Part shown: one piece after another, positions 34,360-44,100 of the stretch
Position numbering within the stretch: position 1 is the stretch's first letter
How the letters are laid out: every line of letters begins with the position of its first letter
Source: Bacteroidota bacterium
Lineage (GTDB): Bacteria; Bacteroidota; Bacteroidia; UBA4408
Length of the DNA: 64,000 nt
Reading direction: 5' to 3'
Assembly: GCA_016718805.1 (NCBI GenBank)
Contig: JADKCP010000001.1
Span: 620,001 to 684,000 of the forward strand
Made by a program: the position numbers and the translations under genes
The notes under the pieces: model-generated
The model's database searches: none
The model's input: only the letters and a program-made list of their open reading frames with translations
What the model was told of the DNA's origin: nothing

Positions 34360-35012
34360 ATTTTATATCCATTGCTGAACCGCTAAGTCATCTCGCAACA
34401 CTTAGTGGTTTGTTTGCATTATTTATGTTTCTCATCCATAGAAACAATCTTACAAAATCGATAAGGGCTTTATATCTTCTAACTGTATACTCTTGTTTAG
34501 CTGATTTGTCTTCTTTTGTTCTTCAAAGGTTTCGAATAAACAATTTCTTTATTTTTCACATAACATCAATTGTTGAAATATTTTGCTTTTGCTATTTTTT
34601 CTATTTTTTATTAGAAAATGATAAAATAAAAAGGAGTGTTTTGATTTCATTGGTAGTGCTATTATTTGTCGAACTAATGGATGCATTTTATATTGACGGA
34701 TTGGAAAACCCAAACGCACTATTTTCACTTTTTGAAGCAATTTCATTCAAGATATTTTCCTTACTGTTTTTTTATCAGTTGATGAAAAACATTCCTCAAA
34801 AAAACATTCTGAATTATTCCTTATTTTGGATAAATTCGGGAATACTTATCTACTTTGCGGGAAATTTATTTTTATTTATTTTTAGTAAGATTTTGTTGAA
34901 AGAACACGCGATTCCGTTTTCTCACATTTGGATGATAAATTCATTTCTATACTTGGTTTATAACATATTTATATCAATAGGAGTTTGGAAATCTTCAAAG
35001 TCGATACTGTAA
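34347..35012 (+). CDS. 7TM-type integral membrane protein, putative sensor
   Basis: A 221-residue protein made almost entirely of hydrophobic helices, six or seven in number, with short polar loops. It starts with GTG inside the end of the preceding gene (13-base overlap) and its own end overlaps the kinase reading frame by 28 bases if that starts at TTG 34985. Bacteroidetes often place a helical membrane protein beside a kinase with little sensory region of its own. Here it is a plausible membrane sensor for that kinase. No ligand-binding motif is recognisable. Confidence 0.7.
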   Translation: MRQLNFISIAEPLSHLATLSGLFALFMFLIHRNNLTKSIRALYLLTVYSCLADLSSFVLQRFRINNFFIFHITSIVEIFCFCYFFYFLLENDKIKRSVLISLVVLLFVELMDAFYIDGLENPNALFSLFEAISFKIFSLLFFYQLMKNIPQKNILNYSLFWINSGILIYFAGNLFLFIFSKILLKEHAIPFSHIWMINSFLYLVYNIFISIGVWKSSKSIL

Positions 35013-35794
35013 CCTTTGTGATTGCCGGATGTCTTGGAATGACTTTATTAGCCGGATTCATTATTTTTTTTGTTTTTCGATATCAAAGAAAAGCTCTCGA
35101 ACAACAATATGAAATTCAGGTTCTTGAAAACAAATTTCAAGTAGATTTACTTTCAGCAACAATCGAAGTAGAGGAAAAAGAAAGAGAGCGAGTTGCAAAA
35201 AACATCCATGATGATTTGGGAACTTACCTAAATGTGCTTAAGATAAATCTTCATCAATTAGCCAAACGAGAATCCATTTTGGAAAACGAAAGGGAAAAGT
35301 TTGCAGAAAATATCCAAATAGTGGATGAAGCAATGCGAAGTGTAAAGGGGATTATCAAAGATTTATATCCGCCAGTTTTATACCGCTTGGGATTTATTAA
35401 GGCGCTGAACGAATTATGTAATTTCATAAATCAATCCCGAACAATTGTAGTAAAGTTAAATACACTCAACTTTGAAGAACGTTTTTTGCCGGTACAAGAA
35501 GTACAGTTTTATAGAATATCTCAAGAAATAATAAATAGCATTATAAAACACAGCTTAGCAACTTTTATTGAAATTGATATTCGTAGCTCCGAAAAGGAAA
35601 TTTGTATTACATATAAGCACGATGGAAAAGGAATTTTAAAAGAACAACTTGAGCATTATTTAAATCATGATATTGGTATTGGGTTAAAAAATATAATTAG
35701 CCGAGTTAAAATGTTGAATGCCACAATAGATTTGCAGAAACAAAATGAGTTTTATATAACTACCATTTGTGCGAACAATGATGAAAAAAATTAG
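34985..35794 (+). CDS. Sensor histidine kinase, HisKA_3/NarX type
   Basis: A 269-residue kinase: one N-terminal membrane helix (about residues 12-32), a coiled coil, then the dimerisation box RERVAKNIHDDLGTYLNVLK, in which His is the phospho-acceptor, and a HATPase domain with QEIINSIIKHS as N-box and HDGKGIL and GIGLKNIISRVKML as G-boxes. It has no sensory domain, so the overlapping membrane protein gene upstream may supply it. The start is uncertain: TTG 34985 gives the longest frame, and GTG 35018 would place it just after the previous stop codon. It overlaps the regulator gene at its 3' end. Confidence 0.88.
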   Translation: MEIFKVDTVTFVIAGCLGMTLLAGFIIFFVFRYQRKALEQQYEIQVLENKFQVDLLSATIEVEEKERERVAKNIHDDLGTYLNVLKINLHQLAKRESILENEREKFAENIQIVDEAMRSVKGIIKDLYPPVLYRLGFIKALNELCNFINQSRTIVVKLNTLNFEERFLPVQEVQFYRISQEIINSIIKHSLATFIEIDIRSSEKEICITYKHDGKGILKEQLEHYLNHDIGIGLKNIISRVKMLNATIDLQKQNEFYITTICANNDEKN

Positions 35795-36428
35795 AATTGC
35801 ATTGGCTGATGACCAGCATTTATTTAGAAAGGGATTAATATCTCTTCTTAATGAAGAGGATGCTTTTAAAATTGTTATTGAAGCAGAAAATGGCAGGGTA
35901 CTGATTGATAGGCTTAAGTCTGTTAATGCTGATGTACTGCTTCTAGACTTAGAAATGCCTGTTATGTCAGGAACAGAAGCTTTAGATATTATTAAAATAC
36001 GGTTTCCGGAACTAAAAGTATTAGTGCTTACGATGCACGATGATGAAGCATTTATTACAGAACTGATTGGGAAGGGAGTGAATGGATTTTTAATTAAGGA
36101 TAATTCTATAGATACATTAGTTGATGCCATTTTCGCTGTTCATGAAAAAGATTATTATTTTACCCCAAGAGTAACAGCGGTAATGTCAAATGCAACTAAT
36201 AAATCAACTGTGAAGCTTCGAACTAACTCAACAATTGACTTTACAAAACGAGAAATTGAGATTCTTTCTTTGATTTGTCATGAATATTCAACTAAGGAAA
36301 TTGCTGAAAAGCTTATTATGGGTGAAAGAACAGTTGAGTGGCATAGAAGTAACATCATACAAAAAACAAATTCAAAAAATACTGCAGGAATAGTTTTTTA
36401 TGCAGTTAAAAACGGACTAGTGAATTAA
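35778..36428 (+). CDS. NarL/FixJ-family response regulator of the region 3 operon
   Basis: A receiver domain (ALADDQHLFR, phospho-acceptor Asp in DVLLLDLEMPVMSG, Lys in FLIKDNS) followed by a LuxR-type helix-turn-helix (FTKREIEILSLICHEYSTKEIAEKLIMGERTVEWHRSNI). Its start overlaps the end of the kinase gene, so the two are translationally coupled partners. ATG 35778 or 35781 is preferred over the GTG at 35769. Inverted-repeat motifs A to D lie upstream of this operon and of three other units in the window. I infer that this protein binds them; that has not been shown. Confidence 0.9.
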   Translation: MMKKIRIALADDQHLFRKGLISLLNEEDAFKIVIEAENGRVLIDRLKSVNADVLLLDLEMPVMSGTEALDIIKIRFPELKVLVLTMHDDEAFITELIGKGVNGFLIKDNSIDTLVDAIFAVHEKDYYFTPRVTAVMSNATNKSTVKLRTNSTIDFTKREIEILSLICHEYSTKEIAEKLIMGERTVEWHRSNIIQKTNSKNTAGIVFYAVKNGLVN

Positions 36429-37050
36429 ATTGTTTGGAAGAACTACATCAAGACTCGAACTATCGAATGGTGGAGAGTACAAATAAAGAAGAAAGCCAAG
36501 ACAAAGGGCGCTATTGCCTTTATTAAATTGCTGTGAAACAAAAAATCCTTAAGTTCAAATAATTCATAGAAGTAAATTAGTCCTAACACACTAAAGCTCA
36601 CATGCACTTCATGAGGAAGCTTTTTTTAAGCTTATTTATGAGCATTTCTTTCAACTACAAACTCCATTAACTTCTCCCATAATTAAAACCTATTCTATTG
36701 CTTTTTTTCATCAAACCTGATTTGAATAGCATAAAAATAATTGCGGAAAGTACGGGGACAATCTGAATATATCTCTTTTAGTTTTGAAGTTGAAATATAG
36801 AACCATTTTTCCGTTCCCACTTTTAAAATCTTAAATTATAACATTGGAAAAGAAAATTTCCTGAGAGACAGCTCCTAAAACACCCGATGTTAAATTTTTT
36901 TTTCAAATGCGGAGAATTGACCAAAGTGATGTAGTGCATTAACTCGTCATTTACTGAGTACTATAATATAATTCACACACAACCGTGTGTTTGACTCTAA
37001 TAAGTTTAATAAATGTCAAAAAAACATCTTACATAAATAATCATTAAAAA
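36429..37050. other. Long intergenic region with operator motif D
   Basis: No credible gene is seen in 622 bases. The features are a weak hairpin (AAAGG...CCTTT) shortly after the regulator gene, a 22-codon frame near 36602 whose product MHFMRKLFLSLFMSISFNYK looks like a cut-off signal peptide, motif D at 36735-36759, and a short inverted repeat (ACACA...TGTGT) near 36976-36990. The rest is AT-rich leader of the 37051 operon. The length suggests a regulated promoter with a long leader, or lost coding sequence. Confidence 0.6.
36735..36759 (+). promoter_or_regulatory. Operator-like motif site D, upstream of the lipase operon
   Basis: AAATAATTGCGGAAAG followed by TACGGGGAC. Its first 14 bases, and then TACGGGG after two mismatches, are the same as in the complement of site C, so the two form an inverted pair around the kinase/regulator operon about 3 kb apart. 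It lies about 290 bases before the start of the 37051 operon. Confidence 0.5.
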
Positions 37051-38022
37051 ATGAATCTAATTATAGAAGTAGCTATATCACTAGCTTTTATGTATTGCTT
37101 ATTAAGCATTACGGTGTCAAGTATCAACGAAGTAATTGTTTATTATTTTAAAGAACGTGGTAAATTTTTGTATTCTGTTTTAGAAGAAGTGTTGAAAGAT
37201 ACTGGAGTTAAAAGAAATTTCACCAAGATATTATATGCACATCCACTTATTGACAGACTAAAAAAAGACAATGATAGTCTGCCATCATATATAAGTGCTA
37301 CCCAATTTTCAGAGTCCCTGATTGATATAATAAATATCGATTTTGAAAACAAAGCACATTCTTTTATCAGCTCTCAAGAAGGTGGCCTTAAGGTAAATGC
37401 AGTTAGCGCCATTCCTGAAGATGCTTATTTAAAATTTAAAAAAGCTGTTGAAATAATGCCTTTTAGCGATGTTAAAATTCTACTGAACTCATTTTTAAAT
37501 GGGACTGATAGCTACGATAAACTGAAGGCAAATATTCAAAATTGGTTTAATGATTATATGGATAGAACCTCTGGTTGGTATAAGGCAAAACAGCAATGGA
37601 GCTTGTTTATTATAAGTTGTTTTGTAGTTATCGCCTTTAATGTGGACACCATTTCTGTTGTTAAAACTCTTTCACGTCAGGATGCATTGAGAACACAAAT
37701 TAATACAGCTGCTGAAAAATTTGCTCAATCTGAAATAGTTTCTGTTAGTGCGAAAGACAGCACTATTTCAGATGTTAAAATAAAACCTATTATTCAAAAC
37801 ATTCTAAAAACCAATAGTGAATTAAAAGCTGTTGGTTTTCCAATTGGCTGGGGAGTGTTAGATTGTAATAAAACTTTTTTTGAATGGTCAATAAGAACAC
37901 TAGGTTGGCTTTTATCAGCATTGGCACTTTCTTTTGGTGCACCTTTTTGGTTCGAAACCTTAAATAAATTAATAAATATTCGAAAGACAGGCATAAAGCC
38001 TGTCGCAAAGGTAACCCTTTAA
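37051..38022 (+). CDS. Membrane protein heading the lipase operon, unknown function
   Basis: A 323-residue protein with an N-terminal hydrophobic helix (IIEVAISLAFMYCLLSITVSSINEVIVYYF), a long soluble helical region, a second helix near 190-205 (WSLFIISCFVVIAFNV), a polar extracytoplasmic loop of about 80 residues and a final helix with the conserved-looking GWLLSALALSFGAPFWFETLNKL. The final motif suggests a defined family that I cannot name. It is followed after 10 bases by the amidohydrolase gene. The context of enzymes without signal peptides suggests that it could be a membrane platform for them; that is an inference. Confidence 0.65.
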   Translation: MNLIIEVAISLAFMYCLLSITVSSINEVIVYYFKERGKFLYSVLEEVLKDTGVKRNFTKILYAHPLIDRLKKDNDSLPSYISATQFSESLIDIINIDFENKAHSFISSQEGGLKVNAVSAIPEDAYLKFKKAVEIMPFSDVKILLNSFLNGTDSYDKLKANIQNWFNDYMDRTSGWYKAKQQWSLFIISCFVVIAFNVDTISVVKTLSRQDALRTQINTAAEKFAQSEIVSVSAKDSTISDVKIKPIIQNILKTNSELKAVGFPIGWGVLDCNKTFFEWSIRTLGWLLSALALSFGAPFWFETLNKLINIRKTGIKPVAKVTL

Positions 38023-38032
38023 AACTTACGTC

Positions 38033-39409
38033 ATGATAAACATTCACACACATATATTTACTTGCCAGGACGTGCCGGTAGATTTTTTAAAGGATAGTCT
38101 AAATGCTCCTAATTGGTTAAAACGCAAAGCAATAAGAATGCTGCAAGCTGGTGGGTGGCAGCAAGGTTTAATACTTAAACTATTAAAAAAAACGGGTGAA
38201 GGAAAAAAGTTTGAGGCCTTTGTTCGAGTTGGTATTTCTAAGTCAATGGAGGAAGTGTTTGAATTGCTCAATGAAAATGGACTCTATCCTGAAGGAACAA
38301 AATTTATTGCATTGCCTATGCAATTTGAACACATGGGTGCTGGCTTTTGTGAGCAGAATAGCTACAATGATCAATTGAATTTATTGTTGAAAGCAAGAAA
38401 AATTTATCCTCAAATTTTGCCTTTTTTTGCCATTGACCCACGTATGGCAAGCACTACGCTTGATTTAGCTATAATTGTTAGAGAACATATGAATATGTCT
38501 CTTCCGATAAGAAAAAATGAATCCGGGCAAACAGAATTTATACGCGCATTTTTTGGTATAAAATTGTATCCGTCACTTGGCTTCTTTCCTTACGATCCAA
38601 TGTTGTATAAAATGTATCAGTATGCTGCAGAATTCGACTTACCAATTATGACGCATACATCTCGTGGCGGAGTTAATTATCTGGGGAATAGATCTTCATT
38701 GCCAACTATAAACAATCCTCAATCTTTCAAACGAATTGATCCATGCTTATTACCATATGGTAGTGACCCAAAAAATCCTTTGAAGGAACCTAAGTACAAA
38801 TATCCTGGAATAAGTGATCCTAAAGTTGAAAACAAAGATTTTTGCGACTATTTTCTTGACCCGGAAAATTACGTTGATGCGATTGAAGAATTTAATACCC
38901 TTAAAATTTGTTTCGCTCATTTTGGCTCAGATCATGAACTAGCTAAAAAATTAGGTATTGATTTAGGAGATTTTAAATACGCTGGGCAAGGCGAAAGAAG
39001 TGATACATGGATTGACAAGGTTCTTTCGCTTCTAAAAAACGAAAAATATCCAAACCTTTTTACAGATATAAGTTATACACTGGTGCATTCAGAGTTTAAT
39101 AAACTAGTAAAGGATGAAATTGAAAAGGATCTAAAAATTAATGGCACATCAAACTTGGATAAGCGGCTAATAAGCAAGGTAATGTTTGGTACTGATTTTT
39201 TTATGGCTTATCAGGAAGAAAATACAACCGAGCGAACTTTATTTGAAAAGGCTCAGGCAGACTATATAAATATAGACTCAAACATGTACCCATTGATAAC
39301 CAGCCTCGGCGACAATGTTCTTTGGGCATTTCTTACTGAAAAAAACCCATTACGATACATAAGTTCAAAACTATATGATCCAAATGCTAATCCGGTTTAT
39401 TATGCCTAA
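38033..39409 (+). CDS. Amidohydrolase-superfamily (metal-dependent TIM-barrel) protein
   Basis: A 458-residue cytoplasmic protein with the metal-binding layout of amidohydrolase-2 enzymes: HxH at the N-terminus (MINIHTHIF, His5 and His7), PIMTHTSRGG in the middle, ICFAHFGSDHE, and the late Asp in MFGTDFFMAY. The family hydrolyses or decarboxylates a wide range of substrates, and nothing in the sequence fixes the substrate here. It is 10 bases from the upstream membrane protein gene and 26 from the receptor-like gene that follows. It is larger than typical members, with insertions around residues 225-285. Confidence 0.75.
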   Translation: MINIHTHIFTCQDVPVDFLKDSLNAPNWLKRKAIRMLQAGGWQQGLILKLLKKTGEGKKFEAFVRVGISKSMEEVFELLNENGLYPEGTKFIALPMQFEHMGAGFCEQNSYNDQLNLLLKARKIYPQILPFFAIDPRMASTTLDLAIIVREHMNMSLPIRKNESGQTEFIRAFFGIKLYPSLGFFPYDPMLYKMYQYAAEFDLPIMTHTSRGGVNYLGNRSSLPTINNPQSFKRIDPCLLPYGSDPKNPLKEPKYKYPGISDPKVENKDFCDYFLDPENYVDAIEEFNTLKICFAHFGSDHELAKKLGIDLGDFKYAGQGERSDTWIDKVLSLLKNEKYPNLFTDISYTLVHSEFNKLVKDEIEKDLKINGTSNLDKRLISKVMFGTDFFMAYQEENTTERTLFEKAQADYINIDSNMYPLITSLGDNVLWAFLTEKNPLRYISSKLYDPNANPVYYA

Positions 39410-39435
39410 TTATTTTTTCATAATTGCTTTCACAA

Positions 39436-42400
39436 ATGAATAAAAACGGATTTCTAAAAGAGAACAGCATGGCTTTTATAACCGCTATCATTTGCGTGAT
39501 GCTGGTGCTATACTACATTTTTATTGTAATACCGGAAAATGAAGCCAATTCTGATAAATATTTTGCGAGTGAACTAAAGGAAATGAGCAGGCGGTGTGCA
39601 GATGCAATAATTGATTACACCAATGCTGTTGAGGATTCTGTGGTACTTAAGAAATTTAGAACATCTAAAGGCATAGATACGGCTGGAACTAGTTTTAAGA
39701 ACAACATAATCCTCTCAAGTATTTCGAATACCGGTATTTCAGTTACGGAGAACTTTATGAAACTTTCCAAGTCCATATTGGTTAGGTACACTCAGACAAG
39801 AGAGAATAAACCAGTTATATCAACGCTAACTATTGAGGATACATCCAAAGTAAATATACAGGAATTTAAATCACGGATAGAGGGATCCAGCTTATTTGAA
39901 AGCTATATTTTTTATTTGGATAACGATCCAAGTAAGGTTCTTTTTAGTATGGGTATAAATAGAATCCAATTTGATTCATTGAAAACCATAAAAAAGGGAA
40001 ACAAAGGGATTGCTTTTGACTTTCAGCAATCGAGATTCTACCAACATTCATTCAATATTATTAATTCGAGTCAGACAATTAGTTGTTACGCATCCATTAA
40101 CTCTAAGGATTTTAGCAGCGATACGCGTGAATTTAAGCCGGAAAAAACAATTTATAGCGCTCTTCTAATTCTCTTATTAGTATTAAGTATTCCTTTCATC
40201 AAACCGCTTATTAGCAGCCAAAATGAAAAAATAGTTCAAGCGGATATTATTTTGGTTACTTCTGCTATTGGTGTGTTAGCCATTGTTGTAGCGGTATTCA
40301 TTTTACAGGCCGTTTTGAATGGTAGTAGGATGGAGGACCAAAAGATAGTTTTGGAGCGGAATGCAAAAAAAGTGGAAACTGCATTTAAGAAAGAGTTTGA
40401 TTTTATAGAGGAAAATATTTATTACCCTAACCGAAGCAGGCTAATTGAAGACGAAAAAAAGATAGAAAGAGAGTATAAGCAGAGCCCATTTAAAAAATAT
40501 AGTATTCAAAACCTTTTTACTATGAATAGCGATGGAGATTTGGTTAAAGATCTGCATGATTCAAATTTAAAACTTCGAAAAAACTTTAATTCTCGCTCCT
40601 ACTTAACTAACCATCTTCGTAAAGGCAAGCAAAAACTTATTACGGCTGTTTATTCAAGAAACAGCAACAAATTGGTCAGCTTATTTACTGAACGTAATTT
40701 AACTGACGAACAGTTGCCTTTCGTTACCGGTGTAGCATATTATCCCCGCTTTCAGAAATCGATAAAACTTGGATTAGACTGCGATTATCTGATATGCAAC
40801 AAAGAAGGACGCGTATACTTTCATAGCGATTCGGTAAAAAATTTAAATGAGAATGTACTAGTAAATTCAAGATATGACAAAAACCTATATGCCTTATTTA
40901 GAGGAACAATAGATAATCCGTATTTTACTATGGACTATGATTTAAAGCCTACGCTTGCCTATGCTACGCAGTTAAATCCGACGTCCTTATCAGAGCCCTT
41001 ATTTCTGATCAGCATGAAATCTCTTGAATTTGAACAGCATTTGAGGCTTTACGCAATAATTAATTCGTTTTTGATTGCCATTATTTATTGTGGATTTATA
41101 TTCCTTCTATCCTTAGTTTTTTCGGTGCTCTATTTCAAAAATCATATTCGCACTTTTTCAAAGCAACACCTATACTGGCTTTTTCCAAATGCAAGTAAAC
41201 ATAAAGAGTTTAAATTCCTAACCAGGCTGAACTACACTTTTATAATTCTTGCAATTGTATTATTTGCATTATTTCCTACATTTCCTTATTTGATTACCAC
41301 TGGGTTTGTTGGTATACTCCTTATGTTTATTGCATTTGTAACAATTAATGTCAGGAAAGCGAAACCTTTGCCTATAATTTTTGCTTGTTTACTATCTGCT
41401 CTAATTGCTACTTTCTCTTTCAAATTCGAGCTTCAAATTTTACTTATTATACTTTTCTCTATTCTTCCACTAATTTTTTATTTAGTTATAGTCAATAAAA
41501 TATATGAAAGTAAGGAAGATAGGTGGTGGAGTTCTTTCTTCTTAGCGCTTAAAAATGTTCAGTTTGCCTTTGATGCTGATGAAAAAAGTGGAGCGTCTCA
41601 TTCCAATGATAAAAATGTTTCTGAATTGAAAATCCTTGAGAACAAAGCTTCTCAAATAGCTTTTACAAATTTTATGACGAGTGTATTGGCTTCAAATTTT
41701 TGGGTGATAGCAATGCTCCTTTTCTTCTTTTATTATTTCACACCAAATAAAGAATTGATGAAGTACGAGGATATTAATTTAAAATACACTAGTGCATCTT
41801 TATTTTCAACTAAACCGGATTCTATTCAAGACAAACCTTATAGAGCTCCCTTATTAGACAACGAATTTGAATTTGGAGAAAATCCACTATTCCCAATTTT
41901 AAAGAAAGCAGAATTTATTGATGAGGGGCAATCGTCTGTGGAAGATGAAGAATGTATATTCAGCCAAACAACTTTTAGCTACTATATAATAATTCTAATT
42001 TTATTTGGAATAAGCTTCTTTATTCTAAGAAGGCTTGTGCATTATTATTCTCTCTGGTTTTTCTTTTCAGACCTAACCAATTTTATTAAAATAAATACGG
42101 AAGTAAGTAAGTTGAAGATCAATAATGGCTTCTACAACAACCAACCTGCAAGTCCTCCATTTTCCTGGCCTCTTATTGAGATATTTATTAATAATGAGCA
42201 AAAGGAAGCCGACCGAAAACAAGGGTTTGATCCTATTATGTACTATTCAAATTGCCTTGTTAATAATCGTGGTTTAAAAGGCATAGACTTTCCTACAGCT
42301 CTTGAACTTGTTATGAAGGAAAATATTGAGTTTTATGAGAAAGATTATGAGAAAATATGGAATGCCCTTAGCGCATCAGAGCAATTCGTTTTACAGGATT

Positions 42401-42816
42401 TTGCCGCAGATCATTTTGTAAGCAATAAAAATAAACTCCTTCTAGCCGAATTGATAAAAAAGGGATTATTAATAGTTGATGAAGAAACCCATAGACTAAG
42501 AGTAATGACACTAGCCTTCAGGCTTTATGTCATGGAGAAGGAAATTAAGGGCGATGAAATTAGAATTGGTACCCCTCCGGGAGAAAAATCAATTGAGCTG
42601 AACTCGCAGGGAAACTTTGCCAAATGGAGTGCGCCTATATTAATTATCGCTTTGAGCTTACTGATGTTATTGTTTTATCTCAATAAGGATAAGGTCGATT
42701 CATTTGTGATCATAGCCGGTTCGTTGCTCAGTTTTCTTGGTATTTTGAATAAGCTTTTCGAGGTTTTTTCAACACCCAAGCAAAAGGGTGAAGCGCCAAG
42801 TAATAAGGAAAAGTAG
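39436..42816 (+). CDS. Large receptor-like membrane protein with two extracytoplasmic domains
   Basis: A 1126-residue protein from ATG 39436 (the upstream TTG would add four residues). Membrane helices lie near 12-32, 238-260 and 265-295, 537-567, several between 600 and 686, 754-768, 846-863 and a final pair at 1064-1110. The segments 33-237 and 296-536 are extracytoplasmic; the second is the size and type of a double Cache sensor domain. The cytoplasmic part near 900-1040 (EQFVLQDFAADHFVSNKNKLLLAELIKKGLL) looks like a winged helix. There is no kinase, cyclase or methyl-accepting domain, so it would have to signal through a partner. The family is not recognised. Confidence 0.6.
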   Translation: MNKNGFLKENSMAFITAIICVMLVLYYIFIVIPENEANSDKYFASELKEMSRRCADAIIDYTNAVEDSVVLKKFRTSKGIDTAGTSFKNNIILSSISNTGISVTENFMKLSKSILVRYTQTRENKPVISTLTIEDTSKVNIQEFKSRIEGSSLFESYIFYLDNDPSKVLFSMGINRIQFDSLKTIKKGNKGIAFDFQQSRFYQHSFNIINSSQTISCYASINSKDFSSDTREFKPEKTIYSALLILLLVLSIPFIKPLISSQNEKIVQADIILVTSAIGVLAIVVAVFILQAVLNGSRMEDQKIVLERNAKKVETAFKKEFDFIEENIYYPNRSRLIEDEKKIEREYKQSPFKKYSIQNLFTMNSDGDLVKDLHDSNLKLRKNFNSRSYLTNHLRKGKQKLITAVYSRNSNKLVSLFTERNLTDEQLPFVTGVAYYPRFQKSIKLGLDCDYLICNKEGRVYFHSDSVKNLNENVLVNSRYDKNLYALFRGTIDNPYFTMDYDLKPTLAYATQLNPTSLSEPLFLISMKSLEFEQHLRLYAIINSFLIAIIYCGFIFLLSLVFSVLYFKNHIRTFSKQHLYWLFPNASKHKEFKFLTRLNYTFIILAIVLFALFPTFPYLITTGFVGILLMFIAFVTINVRKAKPLPIIFACLLSALIATFSFKFELQILLIILFSILPLIFYLVIVNKIYESKEDRWWSSFFLALKNVQFAFDADEKSGASHSNDKNVSELKILENKASQIAFTNFMTSVLASNFWVIAMLLFFFYYFTPNKELMKYEDINLKYTSASLFSTKPDSIQDKPYRAPLLDNEFEFGENPLFPILKKAEFIDEGQSSVEDEECIFSQTTFSYYIIILILFGISFFILRRLVHYYSLWFFFSDLTNFIKINTEVSKLKINNGFYNNQPASPPFSWPLIEIFINNEQKEADRKQGFDPIMYYSNCLVNNRGLKGIDFPTALELVMKENIEFYEKDYEKIWNALSASEQFVLQDFAADHFVSNKNKLLLAELIKKGLLIVDEETHRLRVMTLAFRLYVMEKEIKGDEIRIGTPPGEKSIELNSQGNFAKWSAPILIIALSLLMLLFYLNKDKVDSFVIIAGSLLSFLGILNKLFEVFSTPKQKGEAPSNKEK

Positions 42817-42895
42817 GGGGAGAAGGAAATTTTTTAGCTGCATCAACTGAAAACCATATAAATTGAAACTAAATCATTTGTGTAATTTTTAAACA

Positions 42896-44044
42896 ATGAA
42901 AAGAATAATAATATACGCAGACGGAACCTGGAATACACCTGGTAATAAGGATAATAACGCTGAAGCACCCACAAATGTGTATCAAAGTTTTCTTAAAACA
43001 AAACTGGGTAAATGTGATGATGGCACAGAGCAGATTGTTTATTACCATGAGGGAGTTGGTACTGGAAATTATTTGAATCGTTTGATTGGTGGTTTGATAG
43101 GTAAGGGTATCGATGACAATATAAAAGATATATATCGCTTTATTGTTGAGAATTATGAACTTGGTGATGAGATTTTCCTATTTGGCTTCAGTCGTGGAGC
43201 CTACACTGTTCGAAGTGTTGCAGGCTTGATTCGAAACTGTGGCATCTTGTTTAAACACAATCACCTTAAAATAGACCGTGCCTATTTCATTTACCGAAGC
43301 AGGGACGACAGGAAACACCCTAATTCAACGGAGTGCAAGGCCTTTCAGGAGAATTTTTCACATCCTTTAAAGAAGACAAAAATTAAATTCATAGGTGTTT
43401 GGGATACTGTGGGGTCATTAGGTATTCCAATAAAGTTGATCACTTTAAATAAGAATAAGTACCGATTTCATGATGTAAAATTAAGTCACCTCATAGAAAA
43501 TGCGTTTCATGCTGTTTCCATTGATGAAAAGAGGATCTTCTTTAAAGCTACATTATGGGAGCAGCAAAGAGGCCCGGAGTTTGAAGAGCAAATATTGGAG
43601 CAATGTTGGTTTCGGGGTGTTCATTGTGATGTAGGCGGTGGGTATAGTCAGGGAAGGTTGTTTCTTCTACCATTAAGTTATCTCATAAAAAGAGCAAAAG
43701 CTTTGGGCTTGCAAACGGAATTGGCTTTTGATTCCAAAGAACTAGAGGATGCAGCAAATGATGCAGCCAATAATTCAAAGGTTAGCTTTTACAAGCCATT
43801 TCCTGATTATTATCGGATAATCAATAAGACAAAACCCAAAGGAGGAGGATTAAAGTACTTTCTTGGAAACTTAGTTCTGAAAATACTTATTCGTAAAAAT
43901 GACTCATTCGACCGAGCATTGGAAACAAATGAATTCATCCATCAATCAGTTGTGGATAAATATAATTCAACTAATGACAGTTTACCTCTTAATCTAAAAA
44001 GTTCTTTTGATACAATGAAGCTAGGAAGAGTAATAGGTTATTAA
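42896..44044 (+). CDS. DUF2235 alpha/beta hydrolase (Tle1-like phospholipase family)
   Basis: A 382-residue protein starting IIIYADGTWNTPGN, the signature opening of DUF2235. The nucleophile is Ser99 in GFSRGAYTVRS, and the rest of the triad is probably Asp170 in GVWDTVGSLG and His243 in RGVHCDVGGGY. DUF2235 includes type VI secretion phospholipase effectors (Tle1) and cytoplasmic enzymes of unknown role. No signal peptide is present. It starts 79 bases after the receptor-like gene and begins a run of three unrelated serine hydrolases on the same strand, which makes lipid a likely substrate. Confidence 0.85.
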   Translation: MKRIIIYADGTWNTPGNKDNNAEAPTNVYQSFLKTKLGKCDDGTEQIVYYHEGVGTGNYLNRLIGGLIGKGIDDNIKDIYRFIVENYELGDEIFLFGFSRGAYTVRSVAGLIRNCGILFKHNHLKIDRAYFIYRSRDDRKHPNSTECKAFQENFSHPLKKTKIKFIGVWDTVGSLGIPIKLITLNKNKYRFHDVKLSHLIENAFHAVSIDEKRIFFKATLWEQQRGPEFEEQILEQCWFRGVHCDVGGGYSQGRLFLLPLSYLIKRAKALGLQTELAFDSKELEDAANDAANNSKVSFYKPFPDYYRIINKTKPKGGGLKYFLGNLVLKILIRKNDSFDRALETNEFIHQSVVDKYNSTNDSLPLNLKSSFDTMKLGRVIGY

Positions 44045-44100
44045 AACAGCAAAGGCTCATTAGAAGATTGTAAAAAAACAAATAATTAAAACTCCACAAT

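Noticed and set aside
36602..36670. Short frame encoding a signal-peptide-like sequence
   Set aside because: It stops after 22 codons, has no following domain, and has no supporting promoter or neighbour; it may be a chance frame or the remnant of a lost gene.
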